From Muribaculaceae bacterium (GTDB lineage: Bacteria > Bacteroidota > Bacteroidia > Bacteroidales > Muribaculaceae), in the NCBI GenBank assembly GCA_009775195.1, contig VSPF01000004.1, forward strand, positions 1-36,684: 36,684 nt of DNA, written 5' to 3'. The first letter of the stretch is position 1. Each line of letters starts with the position of its first letter. Positions 8,161 through 16,005 of the stretch are shown piece by piece. Both the position numbers and the translations under genes were made by a program. The notes under the pieces are model-generated. The model had not been told where the DNA came from. It worked only from the letters and a program-made list of their open reading frames with translations, and did not search any database.

Positions 8161-10133
8161 GGTCTTATGTTTTCGAGGTTCATGATTGTTTTTATCTGAT
8201 ATATTTCGAGGGGCAGTACGGTCAGTGTGCGGCACTGTGTGTGCATGGCTGTGGCGGCGACAAGCGGCAGGGCGAGGCGGCAGTCGAAGTCCTCGGCCAT
8301 ATTGGCCGACATTTTGAAATCGTCGAGGTAGTCGCCTACGCGGTGGCGGTTTATTATCAGGTCGTCGTCGAAGGCGCGTTGACGTTCTGCAAGGTCGTCG
8401 AGCGATGCGATATTGCCGAGGCGCGACAGCCCCACCACATATAGATGGGCGTTTTCGAAGCCTCTGGGAATTTCGGTTTGCGATGCCAGGAGGTCGCAGG
8501 CACTATCGTGTTCTTCCCATGCCGCTTCGGGTGTGCGGTCGAGACCGCTCATATATATGAAACGGTTGCGCATGATGCGTCGGCCGCAGTCGGGCAGACA
8601 TATGCAGTCGGGCTTGCCGTCGCGGTGGCAGAAGAGGAGTCGGCTCGACACCTTGTCGTCGACATAGACGATAAACTTGTCGTTGCGGCGGTCGACTTCC
8701 ATCAGTTCATACACGGCCCGGGCAATCAGGTGGTTGTCGTGGTCGAGCGATGGTATGTCGAAGTGCCAGCCGGTGGCTTTTTCGATAGCTTTTACCACGG
8801 CCATGCCGTTGGTGATGTTGCGCAGGGTAGAGTCGGCAAGTGTATATATGCGTGTCACCATGGGGTTGAGGGGAGCCAGGTATTCATACCATTTTCGCAG
8901 CGAGGTGCTGTAGGCAAGGTCATGGGCCAGGGCATCGGCATCAATATTGCCCTTCGAGTCGATTCTGTTAAATATTGACCCTCTTAGGAAATAGCGGCTT
9001 ATGAGCTTGGGTGAGAAGAGCCTGGTGCGTTCCCAGCTATTGCTGTAAAGTCCGTAGATATTGTCGCAGCCAAAGTAGACGACGGCAAAATCGGTACGGT
9101 CACCGGCGTTGCGACGTGGGATTTTGAACTCGCAAGGCGTACTGTCGGTGCCCTGACGCTCGGGCAGCGTGAGCAGGTGGTCGGACATTATGATGTTTCG
9201 TGGGAAAATGACGCTCGACACGTTGAGAACCTCCAAATCGTGGAGATAGTCTTCGAGCAGGGGCTCCCATTCCTCCGGCCCAACGTCGGCGCCGTCGCTG
9301 AAGACGTCGCAGAACTTTGCGCGTATGGGCTGTGGCAGGTCGTACCACATACGCTCGGTACCGCAGGCGAGGACGTTGACTTCGCCATAGCCCTCGGGGA
9401 AGACAAATTTGCGGCGCCTCAGTGCCTGCACCTCGTTGAGGCCGTCGACGCTCATATAGGGCTTCTTCTCGGGCATGAGTATGCAGAAGAGCAGCGTGGC
9501 TATGGCATAATTTTCGTCACTTTCGGTGCGGAACCTGTCGCCCTGCTTCACAGCCTCGATATATCGGGGGCTGGTAAACTCGTAGCGCAGACAGTCGCAG
9601 TAATACCGGTCTTCGATTTGGAAGCTGTCGGTGTCGATGATGGCGAAGTCGCCGTCGGTGTTTACGAGGATATTGCGCAGGTTTATGTCGCCCATGAGCA
9701 TACCGAAGAGCCTGAGGTAGCGCAGCGACTTGATGATGTTGAGACCCAGGGTTGCAAGCTGCACCCGTGTCCAGCCGTGGCGCGTAAGCTCGTCCTGCAA
9801 CAGGGTACCGGCCAGGGTGTCGCCGGTAAATTTGCGCATCGTATAGCCTACACACTTGCCCTGCCGGTCGTAGATTAGGTTGCGCGGCAGGCAGAAGTTG
9901 CCCAGTAAGTTATATTTGCCCTGGCTGTCGCGGCCCTTGGCGACGAGCAGCTTCAGTTTGTCTTCGTCGGCGGGCTTGTCGGGCAGGTAGAGCTTGGCCA
10001 CGCAGTTGGGCTGGTCGGTGGCATAGACCAGTCCCTCGCCGCCTTCGCCCAGGTTGGAGCGAAGGCGCAAGGTGGTTCCGTCGTCGAGACGGTAGGCCGG
10101 GCTTGTTTCCTTTTGTCGGTGCCCCGGTTTCAT
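8157..10133 (-). CDS. Protein kinase-like protein with long unknown C-terminal region
   Basis: The 658-residue protein has kinase features in residues about 25-330. These are a glycine loop LGEGGEGLVY (28-37), the ATP-binding Lys in CVAKLY (47), a catalytic loop MGDINLRNILVN (Asp 149, Asn 154) in place of HRD, and IIDTDSF (167-171) in place of DFG. The GDxNxxN and DTD forms are those seen in kinases that travel with TerY-like VWA and PP2C genes. Residues about 335-658 have no recognised domain and keep an alternating helix/strand pattern with no membrane segment. It lies second in an operon and overlaps both neighbours by ATGA. The likely role is phosphorylation of a protein partner, opposed by the PP2C; the signal is unknown. 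Confidence 0.82.
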   Translation of the reverse strand: MKPGHRQKETSPAYRLDDGTTLRLRSNLGEGGEGLVYATDQPNCVAKLYLPDKPADEDKLKLLVAKGRDSQGKYNLLGNFCLPRNLIYDRQGKCVGYTMRKFTGDTLAGTLLQDELTRHGWTRVQLATLGLNIIKSLRYLRLFGMLMGDINLRNILVNTDGDFAIIDTDSFQIEDRYYCDCLRYEFTSPRYIEAVKQGDRFRTESDENYAIATLLFCILMPEKKPYMSVDGLNEVQALRRRKFVFPEGYGEVNVLACGTERMWYDLPQPIRAKFCDVFSDGADVGPEEWEPLLEDYLHDLEVLNVSSVIFPRNIIMSDHLLTLPERQGTDSTPCEFKIPRRNAGDRTDFAVVYFGCDNIYGLYSNSWERTRLFSPKLISRYFLRGSIFNRIDSKGNIDADALAHDLAYSTSLRKWYEYLAPLNPMVTRIYTLADSTLRNITNGMAVVKAIEKATGWHFDIPSLDHDNHLIARAVYELMEVDRRNDKFIVYVDDKVSSRLLFCHRDGKPDCICLPDCGRRIMRNRFIYMSGLDRTPEAAWEEHDSACDLLASQTEIPRGFENAHLYVVGLSRLGNIASLDDLAERQRAFDDDLIINRHRVGDYLDDFKMSANMAEDFDCRLALPLVAATAMHTQCRTLTVLPLEIYQIKTIMNLENIRP

Positions 10134-11062
10134 TCTTCGGTCAGGTCGGTATAAATCCAGGTTTGGAAGCGGCGGCTGTCGCGCTCGATGTTGGTGGCGA
10201 AGTGGGCGATGATGTGCTTGCCCTCGGCGGTAACGAAGCCTGTGTCGAAACGGGCCGTGTCGAAGGCTATTGCGAGACCCGAGGGTTTCCCGGCAAGGGC
10301 GTCACGCACGGCAAGGGCGAAATTGTTGCTCAGCTTGGCCTCGACAAGGCGCATGGGTCGGTCTCCGGGCTCGTCAATCACGAACCAGTCGTCGCCTACG
10401 GCACGCTCTGCTATATCGGCGGCAAAGCCCTTGTAGTCGTTGGAGAAGTAGGCAAAGTGGCCTAAGTAGTAGCGGCTTATCTTCTGGGGCTTGGCCGGTG
10501 GGAGTGGGGTCGGCTCTTTTGGTCCTTTCGGCCCGGCAGGCCCCGGTTTTTTGCTGCCGGGCTCTATATCGATAATTATGCGTTCGGCTTTGCCTTTGGG
10601 GGTGTCGACAGTGGCTATGTGGGCGTTGTGCGATGCCAACAGCTTCAATGTCAGGTCGGTCGCGTCGGTAAAGCCCCATTCGGCGAGGCGTTCGGCAGCC
10701 CCGATGAGGCCGACGATTTGTTCGGCTGTCTTGTCGGTGATGCGTGCCTGGCCGTTCTTGATGGTGTTGGGCAATATCTTGCTGATAAACAGCTCTCTCA
10801 TTTGCGTCATGCTCTCGTCGCCAAGGGGGCCTTCGGGCCATTCGGGACGGGCCGGTTTTATCTTGACGCGGTATTTGGAGTAGACGGTGTTGTTATCCTT
10901 GTCAACTACCAAAAGTTCGGGCGAGTCATAAAGCAGGTCGGCCAGGGCGTCGTAGCCTGTGTCGAGGTCTGATTCGGCAAAGCGGCGTTCGGCTTCTTCC
11001 ATACTGATAGGTTCGTTGCCTATCAATTCGCCAAGTTTTTTAAAAAGGTTGTCGTTTTCCAT
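10130..11062 (-). CDS. Unknown protein heading the kinase/VWA/PP2C operon
   Basis: The 310-residue protein has no signal peptide or membrane helix. Residues 1-70 (from MENDNLFKKLGELIGNEPIS) look like a small helical domain, possibly winged-helix. Residues about 80-165 are mostly helical. A Pro/Gly/Lys linker (PGPAGPKGPKEPTPLPP) at about 175-192 leads to a C-terminal alpha/beta domain that starts at RYYLGHFAYFSND. That domain has GLAIAFDTARFDTGFVTAEG, faintly like the NTGL region of DUF3825 proteins; this resemblance is weak and unverified. It is the first gene of the operon and overlaps the kinase by ATGA, so it may be the sensor or effector of the module. It follows a heptad array at 11104-11131. 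Confidence 0.6.
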   Translation of the reverse strand: MENDNLFKKLGELIGNEPISMEEAERRFAESDLDTGYDALADLLYDSPELLVVDKDNNTVYSKYRVKIKPARPEWPEGPLGDESMTQMRELFISKILPNTIKNGQARITDKTAEQIVGLIGAAERLAEWGFTDATDLTLKLLASHNAHIATVDTPKGKAERIIIDIEPGSKKPGPAGPKGPKEPTPLPPAKPQKISRYYLGHFAYFSNDYKGFAADIAERAVGDDWFVIDEPGDRPMRLVEAKLSNNFALAVRDALAGKPSGLAIAFDTARFDTGFVTAEGKHIIAHFATNIERDSRRFQTWIYTDLTEE

Positions 11063-11081
11063 AGTGTATTTGTAAATTTAT

Positions 11082-11131
11082 AAGTTTTGCAGCTAATGTT
11101 CTTTAAACCATAAACTATAAACTTTAAACTC
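11082..11131. repeat. Heptad array in the leader of the kinase operon
   Basis: TAAACCA, TAAACTA, TAAACTT and TAAACTC follow one another exactly at 11104-11131. AAGTTTTGCAGC lies beside them at 11082-11093. On the strand of the operon the array reads as GTTTAWR-type units and ends about 40 bases before the start codon at 11062. It fills most of the gap to the gene upstream. Confidence 0.65.
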
Positions 11132-11134
11132 TAA

Positions 11135-11635
11135 TTAGAATTTTACATCAAAGTCTTGTCGTGGCAGGTGTTGCAGGGCCGCGCTGACAGCCATGCTTCC
11201 GCCGTTGGCAAAGGTCATGCCGGCGGCAAGGTTGTCCTTGTATTGCTGCCACGAGGGCATATGCTTGTAATTTAGCACGATTGTGTGGGCCCCGGGGTAG
11301 AGGCCGAGGTCGAAGCCCGGCTCCGCGGCCCCGTCGACGATAATCATGTCGGCATCCGACGGTTTGCAGATGCGTGCATGTGGCACTGCCTCGCGGACGG
11401 CACGGCGGTATTCGTCGCATCTGACCAGGGCCACGTTGGCGGGCCGCAGGGCAAGCACCACGCGGAAGATGGTGCGGAAACGCTCGTTGCCCGGCAGGCG
11501 CAGGTAGGCATAGTAGCCGTATTCCTGCCTGAGCACTTCGGTGACGAAGCGGTAGGCAAACGGCGAGTGTATGCCGAACCCGTGCCCGTGGCGCCAGCGG
11601 CTGAATGCCAAATGTAGTTTCAGAAGAAGCGGCAT
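11135..11635 (-). CDS. Short methyltransferase-like protein
   Basis: The 166-residue protein starts with HLAFSRWRHGHGFGIHSPFAYRFVTE, a signature of a Bacteroidetes family annotated as class I SAM-dependent methyltransferase. The second half resembles the last strands of that fold, with DADMIIVDGA and FANGGSMAVSAALQHLPRQDFDVKF. The glycine-rich SAM-binding loop is not seen and the protein is shorter than relatives of about 230-250 residues, so it may be an internally shortened or inactive form. The start at 11635 overlaps the end of the YfhO-like gene by 16 bases, implying co-translation. The function is unknown. Confidence 0.5.
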   Translation of the reverse strand: MPLLLKLHLAFSRWRHGHGFGIHSPFAYRFVTEVLRQEYGYYAYLRLPGNERFRTIFRVVLALRPANVALVRCDEYRRAVREAVPHARICKPSDADMIIVDGAAEPGFDLGLYPGAHTIVLNYKHMPSWQQYKDNLAAGMTFANGGSMAVSAALQHLPRQDFDVKF

Positions 11636-14256
11636 CTGCGTAATTCGACAAATATTCCGGCAAGAGTCAGAAGGTAGATGAGCGTCACGCAGGCGTATGC
11701 TATGCCCGACGAGGTGCGTATTGACGCGGGTGCGAATGTCATGGTCACGGTATGGCTGCCGGCCGGCAGGGCGACTGCGCGGAGCAGGTAGTTGACACGT
11801 GCTATGGGAACCTCGGTGCCGTCGATATCGGCATGCCAGCCCCAGGGGAAGTAGACCTCGGAGAACACGCCTATGCCGCCGTTGGCCGTGGCAGCGTGGT
11901 ATGTGAGGCGGTTGGGGGTATATTCGGTTAGGTAGATGGTGTCGCCGGGAGCGAGACTTGCTTCAGAGGGCAATGTGCCCGAGAAGCGGTTGTCGGCAAC
12001 GGCCTGGTGACGCAAGTCTATCGACGAGGCATCGAGAGCTGCCATTTCGGCATCGGCACCGTCGACCCAGCGTACTTGGTCGACAAGCCATGCATTGCCG
12101 AAGGCATTGTCGTTGACAATAAGCGGCTGTTGCTGGTCGGCGGTTATGATATACTTGGCATTTAGCATGTTGGCTGCGAGGTATCCTGATTTGAGCCTTG
12201 CTCCTATTTCGGCCGTCTGCGGTTCGTCGAGTATGCTGTCGCCGTCGTACCATCCGCCTACGCTTACAATCGGTGCCAGGCGCCGCTGTATTAGGTCTTC
12301 GTAGCGGTTGAGCTTGGCTGCATGGTAGCCGCCGAGGGTCTTGTGGAAGTATGAGCGGTCGGCAGTGTAGAAGCCCGGAATGTCGAGCACGCGGTAGTGC
12401 TGCGTGGTATCGGCGAGGATGGCCTGGTCGATGGCATCGGGCGTAAATACAATGTGGCCGCCCTCGCTGTCGGCCGGGCCGAAGGAGCTGTGGCTCACGT
12501 AGCGTTTGTCTACGCTGTAGAGGTCGCAGAGGATTAACACGCCCACGAAGCCTATGGCATAGCCGGGCTTGAGCGTGCCTCTGACAAAGAGCAGCAGGGC
12601 ACCGGCGGCGGCAAGTAGGAACATCAGCGACCGCAGGCCGTCGGCCCGCACCATGCCTTTGCGCAGCGTAGAGATTGCCTCGCTGTTGGCAGGGTTAGAG
12701 AGCGAGTACATATATATGTACTGCGAAATCTGCTGGTCGTTGGCCCCCTGCTGGCGTCCCATTTCATAGAGCTGCTGTTGGATTTGCTCTGCTGTGGCGC
12801 GGTCGTTGTCGGTGATGGTGTCGCCGAAAGCACCGGGGGCGACAAGGGCGATGAGGCATACCAGGGCCGGGAAGCCGAGGCCTATGGAAAGACCGGCCTT
12901 ATACTGCTTCCATGCGTCGCGGCCGGCAGTGACGATGCGCTCGAGGGCGAGGATGGCCAGCAGCGGCATCGTAAACTCGGCTATGACGAGTATGCTCTCG
13001 ACGGCGCGGAACTTATTGTACAACGGGAAGTTGTATATCATGAAGTCGGTGATGCCCTCGGCATTGCGCCCGAGAGCGAGGACGAGCGACAGGATTGTCG
13101 CCGCCAAGAGGCCCCATTTGAGCGGGCCGCGAATGATGAAGCATCCGGCAAGGAACAGCGCGAAGACAAGTATGCCCACGTATACGGGGCCGTTGGTGCC
13201 CTCCGAGTCGTTGAAATACTGGCTCATGTACTCGAGCAGCGGTGCCGACTGGGCCATGGCGGCGGCATCGTCGAGCTGCGCCAGGCTTGTGGGTGCCATG
13301 CGGCCGCCTTCGGGGCGTGCCGACGCGCCGCCCTTGATGTCGGGCACCAGGAGGCTGAACATCTCGCTGCGTCCATAGCTCCAGCCCACGATTTGCTCCT
13401 TGGGCATGCCGCCGGTGGGGCGTTCGGCCGGGGCTCCGGTGTCTTGTTGTGTCTCGGGGGTGAGTTCCGACTGGGCGCGCTTGGTCTCCTTGGAGTATTC
13501 GTAGGTATTGTAGAGCGACGGCGCGTTGGCCCCGATGGCAAGGGCCCCTGCCACTAAGGCGAGGCCGCTTGCAACGAGCCATTTGCGTATTTTGTGACGC
13601 CTGACGGCATCAATAAGGTAGCAGATAGCGAGTATGCCCATTACCAGCCCGAAGTAATATGTCATCTGGGGATGGTTGGCATTGAGCTGAAGCATGGCAA
13701 ACAGGGCCAGCATGGCCGTCCCGGTGACGCGGCGCCCCCTATAGAGCAGCAGGAAGCCTGCGATTGTGGGCGGCACATAGCTCAGGGCTACAAACTTCCA
13801 TATATGTCCGGCACCGATGATGATGACGAAGTACGACGAGAAACCCCATGCCACGGCTCCGATTAGCGCGTAATACCAGCGCATACGTAGCGAGAAGAGC
13901 AAGATGAGGAAGCCGAACATCATCATGAACAGCAGGTTCGACGGCGCGGGCAGGCCGAGGCCGTAGACTGTGTTGAGCCATGTGAAGAGGCTGTTCGACG
14001 GGTATGAGGGCGAAATCTGGAAGGTAGGCATACCGCCGAAGAGCGAGTTTGTCCATAGTGCCTTTTCGCCTGTCTCGGCCTCGTAGACAACACCTTCATG
14101 GCCGTTGGCAGCGCCTTGCTGCATGTCGGGTTGCCGCAGGCTGTTGCCCTCGAAGTTGTCGGGGTAGAAGAATGCCAGGGATATGAGTGCCAGCAGGACT
14201 ACCGACAGTGCAAAGCCCCAGACTTGTGGTCGCTTGATATATTCTGCTATCTTCAT
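11620..14256 (-). CDS. YfhO-family multi-pass membrane protein
   Basis: The 878-residue protein has an N-terminal membrane anchor (VWGFALSVVLLALISLAFFY) and about a dozen hydrophobic segments in residues 15-560. A large non-cytoplasmic region follows (about 590-840), and a last transmembrane helix lies near the C-terminus. The segments GEKALWTNSLFGGMPTFQIS and FYTADRSYFHKTLGGYHAAK are typical of the Bacteroidetes YfhO family, GT-C-like proteins implicated in glycosylation of envelope polymers in Firmicutes. The substrate here is unknown. The start at 14256 (MKIAEYIKRPQ) is preferred over 20 upstream codons rich in Asn and Ser. It overlaps the methyltransferase-like gene. Confidence 0.85.
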   Translation of the reverse strand: MKIAEYIKRPQVWGFALSVVLLALISLAFFYPDNFEGNSLRQPDMQQGAANGHEGVVYEAETGEKALWTNSLFGGMPTFQISPSYPSNSLFTWLNTVYGLGLPAPSNLLFMMMFGFLILLFSLRMRWYYALIGAVAWGFSSYFVIIIGAGHIWKFVALSYVPPTIAGFLLLYRGRRVTGTAMLALFAMLQLNANHPQMTYYFGLVMGILAICYLIDAVRRHKIRKWLVASGLALVAGALAIGANAPSLYNTYEYSKETKRAQSELTPETQQDTGAPAERPTGGMPKEQIVGWSYGRSEMFSLLVPDIKGGASARPEGGRMAPTSLAQLDDAAAMAQSAPLLEYMSQYFNDSEGTNGPVYVGILVFALFLAGCFIIRGPLKWGLLAATILSLVLALGRNAEGITDFMIYNFPLYNKFRAVESILVIAEFTMPLLAILALERIVTAGRDAWKQYKAGLSIGLGFPALVCLIALVAPGAFGDTITDNDRATAEQIQQQLYEMGRQQGANDQQISQYIYMYSLSNPANSEAISTLRKGMVRADGLRSLMFLLAAAGALLLFVRGTLKPGYAIGFVGVLILCDLYSVDKRYVSHSSFGPADSEGGHIVFTPDAIDQAILADTTQHYRVLDIPGFYTADRSYFHKTLGGYHAAKLNRYEDLIQRRLAPIVSVGGWYDGDSILDEPQTAEIGARLKSGYLAANMLNAKYIITADQQQPLIVNDNAFGNAWLVDQVRWVDGADAEMAALDASSIDLRHQAVADNRFSGTLPSEASLAPGDTIYLTEYTPNRLTYHAATANGGIGVFSEVYFPWGWHADIDGTEVPIARVNYLLRAVALPAGSHTVTMTFAPASIRTSSGIAYACVTLIYLLTLAGIFVELRRCRFF

Positions 14257-14261
14257 TGTGT

Positions 14262-14318
14262 AGGTTCGCGGGTTATGGGTTGAAGAGTTTATAAGTTTAT
14301 GATTTGAGTTTTGCAAGC
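14262..14318. repeat. Degenerate heptad array with GTTTTGCAAGC motif
   Basis: The units GGTTATG, GGTTGAA, GAGTTTA and AAGTTTA run with a period of about seven bases upstream of the YfhO-like gene. GAGTTTTGCAAGC ends the block at 14306-14318. It has the same two-part architecture as the blocks near 3735, 11082 and 17757. Confidence 0.5.
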
Positions 14319-14329
14319 GAGACTAATAG

Positions 14330-14580
14330 CTTATCAGTCTTATAAGATAGTCGTCGGAGACGACGCTCTTGTGGTTAACCCCACCATCATTGGTGGGGAC
14401 TCTTAACGACCTATGATAAATTGACCTCGGAGAGGTCGCAAAATACATGCGTCCAATCGATTGCATCCTCTCCGAGGATTTTTAAGTATTGGTTTCCATT
14501 TCTCCCCCACGAATAATCGTGGGGTTAACCACAAGAGCGTCCTCTCCGAGGACCCGGGCCTATATTTTTATATACTCTCA
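14330..14580. mobile_element. Two-module palindromic element, copy I
   Basis: Six hairpins appear in mirror order. They are A1 14350-14364, B1 14379-14398 (CCCCACCATCATTGGTGGGG), A2 14423-14437, A3 14465-14479, B2 14505-14524 and A4 14539-14553. The halves are inverted copies: GCTCTTGTGGTTAACCCCAC recurs in reverse on the other side. Hairpin A stems differ (GTCGTC, GACCTC, ATCCTC, GTCCTC) but every one keeps its pairing and a GGA/TCC loop. The outer ends are eroded; the right one still reads as GAGAGTATATAAAAA on the minus strand. It fills the gap between the alkaline phosphatase stop and the YfhO-like start. Confidence 0.8.
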
Positions 14581-14627
14581 TAGTATGCGCAACCATACTT
14601 ATAAACCTATACACCCATCATAAAAAC

Positions 14628-16001
14628 TTATTTAGACTTGACTGTGTCGTAGATGGCGGTGGGGATGTCGATGTTGTTGTTGAAACCTTTGAACTTGTCT
14701 GCGCCCACACCCACGGCGAAGACAGGCACGGGGTTGCCCGAGTGCCCGACGGTGGTAAAGGCCAGGCCGGCGGCATCGTTGAAGATGCTGAATACCTTGA
14801 CAGCGAAGGCATTGAAGTCGGCATAGAGGGTGTGCTGGTCGGCGGCTTCGTTGCGTTTCTCGAAGAGGTTGGTAAACATCTCTTTGAGTGTTGCCTCGTC
14901 GGCCTCGCTGACCTTGATGTGGGTAAAGAAGCCGAAGTGGTCGGCGAGGTACTGGCGCATGTCGTCCCAGGTATAAATCATGCGGCTGTTACGCATGGCT
15001 TTGCAGTACTCGCTGAATACTTCTTTCGACACGCGCTGGTAGTCGATATTGCCAAGACCGCCGTCTTTGACAATCGACATGCCGCCTGTGTCGTGGTCGG
15101 CGGTTACGATAATCAGCGTTTCGTCGGGGTGCTTCTGATAGAAGTCGAAAGCCACGCCCAGGGCCTGGTCGAAGTTGAGGACTTCTTTTACAGCCGCGCC
15201 GCCGTCGTTGGCATGGAGTGCGTGGTCGATGTTGCCGCCCTCGACCATCATAAAGAATTTGTCGGGGCTGGTCTTTTCAAGGTGTTTGAGGCATGTCTCG
15301 GCGATGAGCGGCAGGTTGAGCACGCCATTGATTGAGTCGATGGTGTAGCCTATGTCGTAGTCGGCAGTGCCTTCGGGGTTGAGCAGCAGCACCTTCTTGC
15401 TGTTGATATTGGCGATTTCCTTGGGGCCGCGCACGATTTGCACCTTGTTGTCGGCAAAGTGCTTGAGCAGGTCGGTCTCCTTGCCGTCTTTCACGAGTCC
15501 GCGCAGTCCGGCGCCGGCGATAAACTCATAGTCTGTACCGGCCATCTGGGTGCCGATTTCGTAGAACATGCTGCGGTGCGGCACGTGGGCATAGAATGCA
15601 CCCGGGGTTGCGTCGTCGGGGGCCACCGAGGTGGTGACGCCTATGCCGTAACCCATGGCCTGGAGCTTCTTGGCCACTGAAACGACGTCGGCGGTGTCGG
15701 GGTTCATGCCCAGCATACCGTTTTTGGTCTTTGTGCCGGCCGAGAGTGCCGTGCCGGCGGCGGCGCTGTCGGTGATTGTCGACGAGGCCGAGTATGTCAT
15801 GCACCAGCCTACCACGGGCATCTGCATCATATTGAGCGGTTTGTCGCTGTTGAGGATTACGCGGTTGTAGGTCTCTGCCGCAACAACGGGGCCCATGCCC
15901 ATGCCGTCGCCGATGTAATAGAAGATGTACTTGGGCGACTGGGCGCTTGCGCCGAGGGTTGCCATGACGGCAACGGCCGCTGCTAATTTGCGAATTTTCA
16001 T
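14628..16001 (-). CDS. Alkaline phosphatase
   Basis: The 457-residue periplasmic phosphomonoesterase has a signal peptide (MKIRKLAAAVAVMATLGASA). The family motifs are complete: YIGDGMG (29-35) for metal binding, ITDSAAAGTALSAG with the nucleophile Ser at about 79, GVTTSVAPDDATPGAFYAHV, FFMMVEGGNIDHALHAND, TADHDTGG, and VGHSGNPVPVFAVG near the C-terminus for the remaining zinc ligands. The length fits the family. It starts four bases after the GH3-like stop and is probably the last gene of an operon with xseB. No Pho-box-like sequence was recognised. The palindromic element at 14330-14580 lies just downstream. Confidence 0.92.
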   Translation of the reverse strand: MKIRKLAAAVAVMATLGASAQSPKYIFYYIGDGMGMGPVVAAETYNRVILNSDKPLNMMQMPVVGWCMTYSASSTITDSAAAGTALSAGTKTKNGMLGMNPDTADVVSVAKKLQAMGYGIGVTTSVAPDDATPGAFYAHVPHRSMFYEIGTQMAGTDYEFIAGAGLRGLVKDGKETDLLKHFADNKVQIVRGPKEIANINSKKVLLLNPEGTADYDIGYTIDSINGVLNLPLIAETCLKHLEKTSPDKFFMMVEGGNIDHALHANDGGAAVKEVLNFDQALGVAFDFYQKHPDETLIIVTADHDTGGMSIVKDGGLGNIDYQRVSKEVFSEYCKAMRNSRMIYTWDDMRQYLADHFGFFTHIKVSEADEATLKEMFTNLFEKRNEAADQHTLYADFNAFAVKVFSIFNDAAGLAFTTVGHSGNPVPVFAVGVGADKFKGFNNNIDIPTAIYDTVKSK

Positions 16002-16005
16002 AATA

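Noticed and set aside
4012..11062. Calling the operon a tellurite-resistance (ter) system.
   Set aside because: No TerB, TerC, TerD or TerE protein is present; only the kinase, VWA and PP2C part is comparable.
14330..14580. A CRISPR array, suggested by repeated hairpins with similar sequence.
   Set aside because: Units are in mirror order, not direct, spacing is uneven, there are no unique spacers of constant length, and no cas gene is near.
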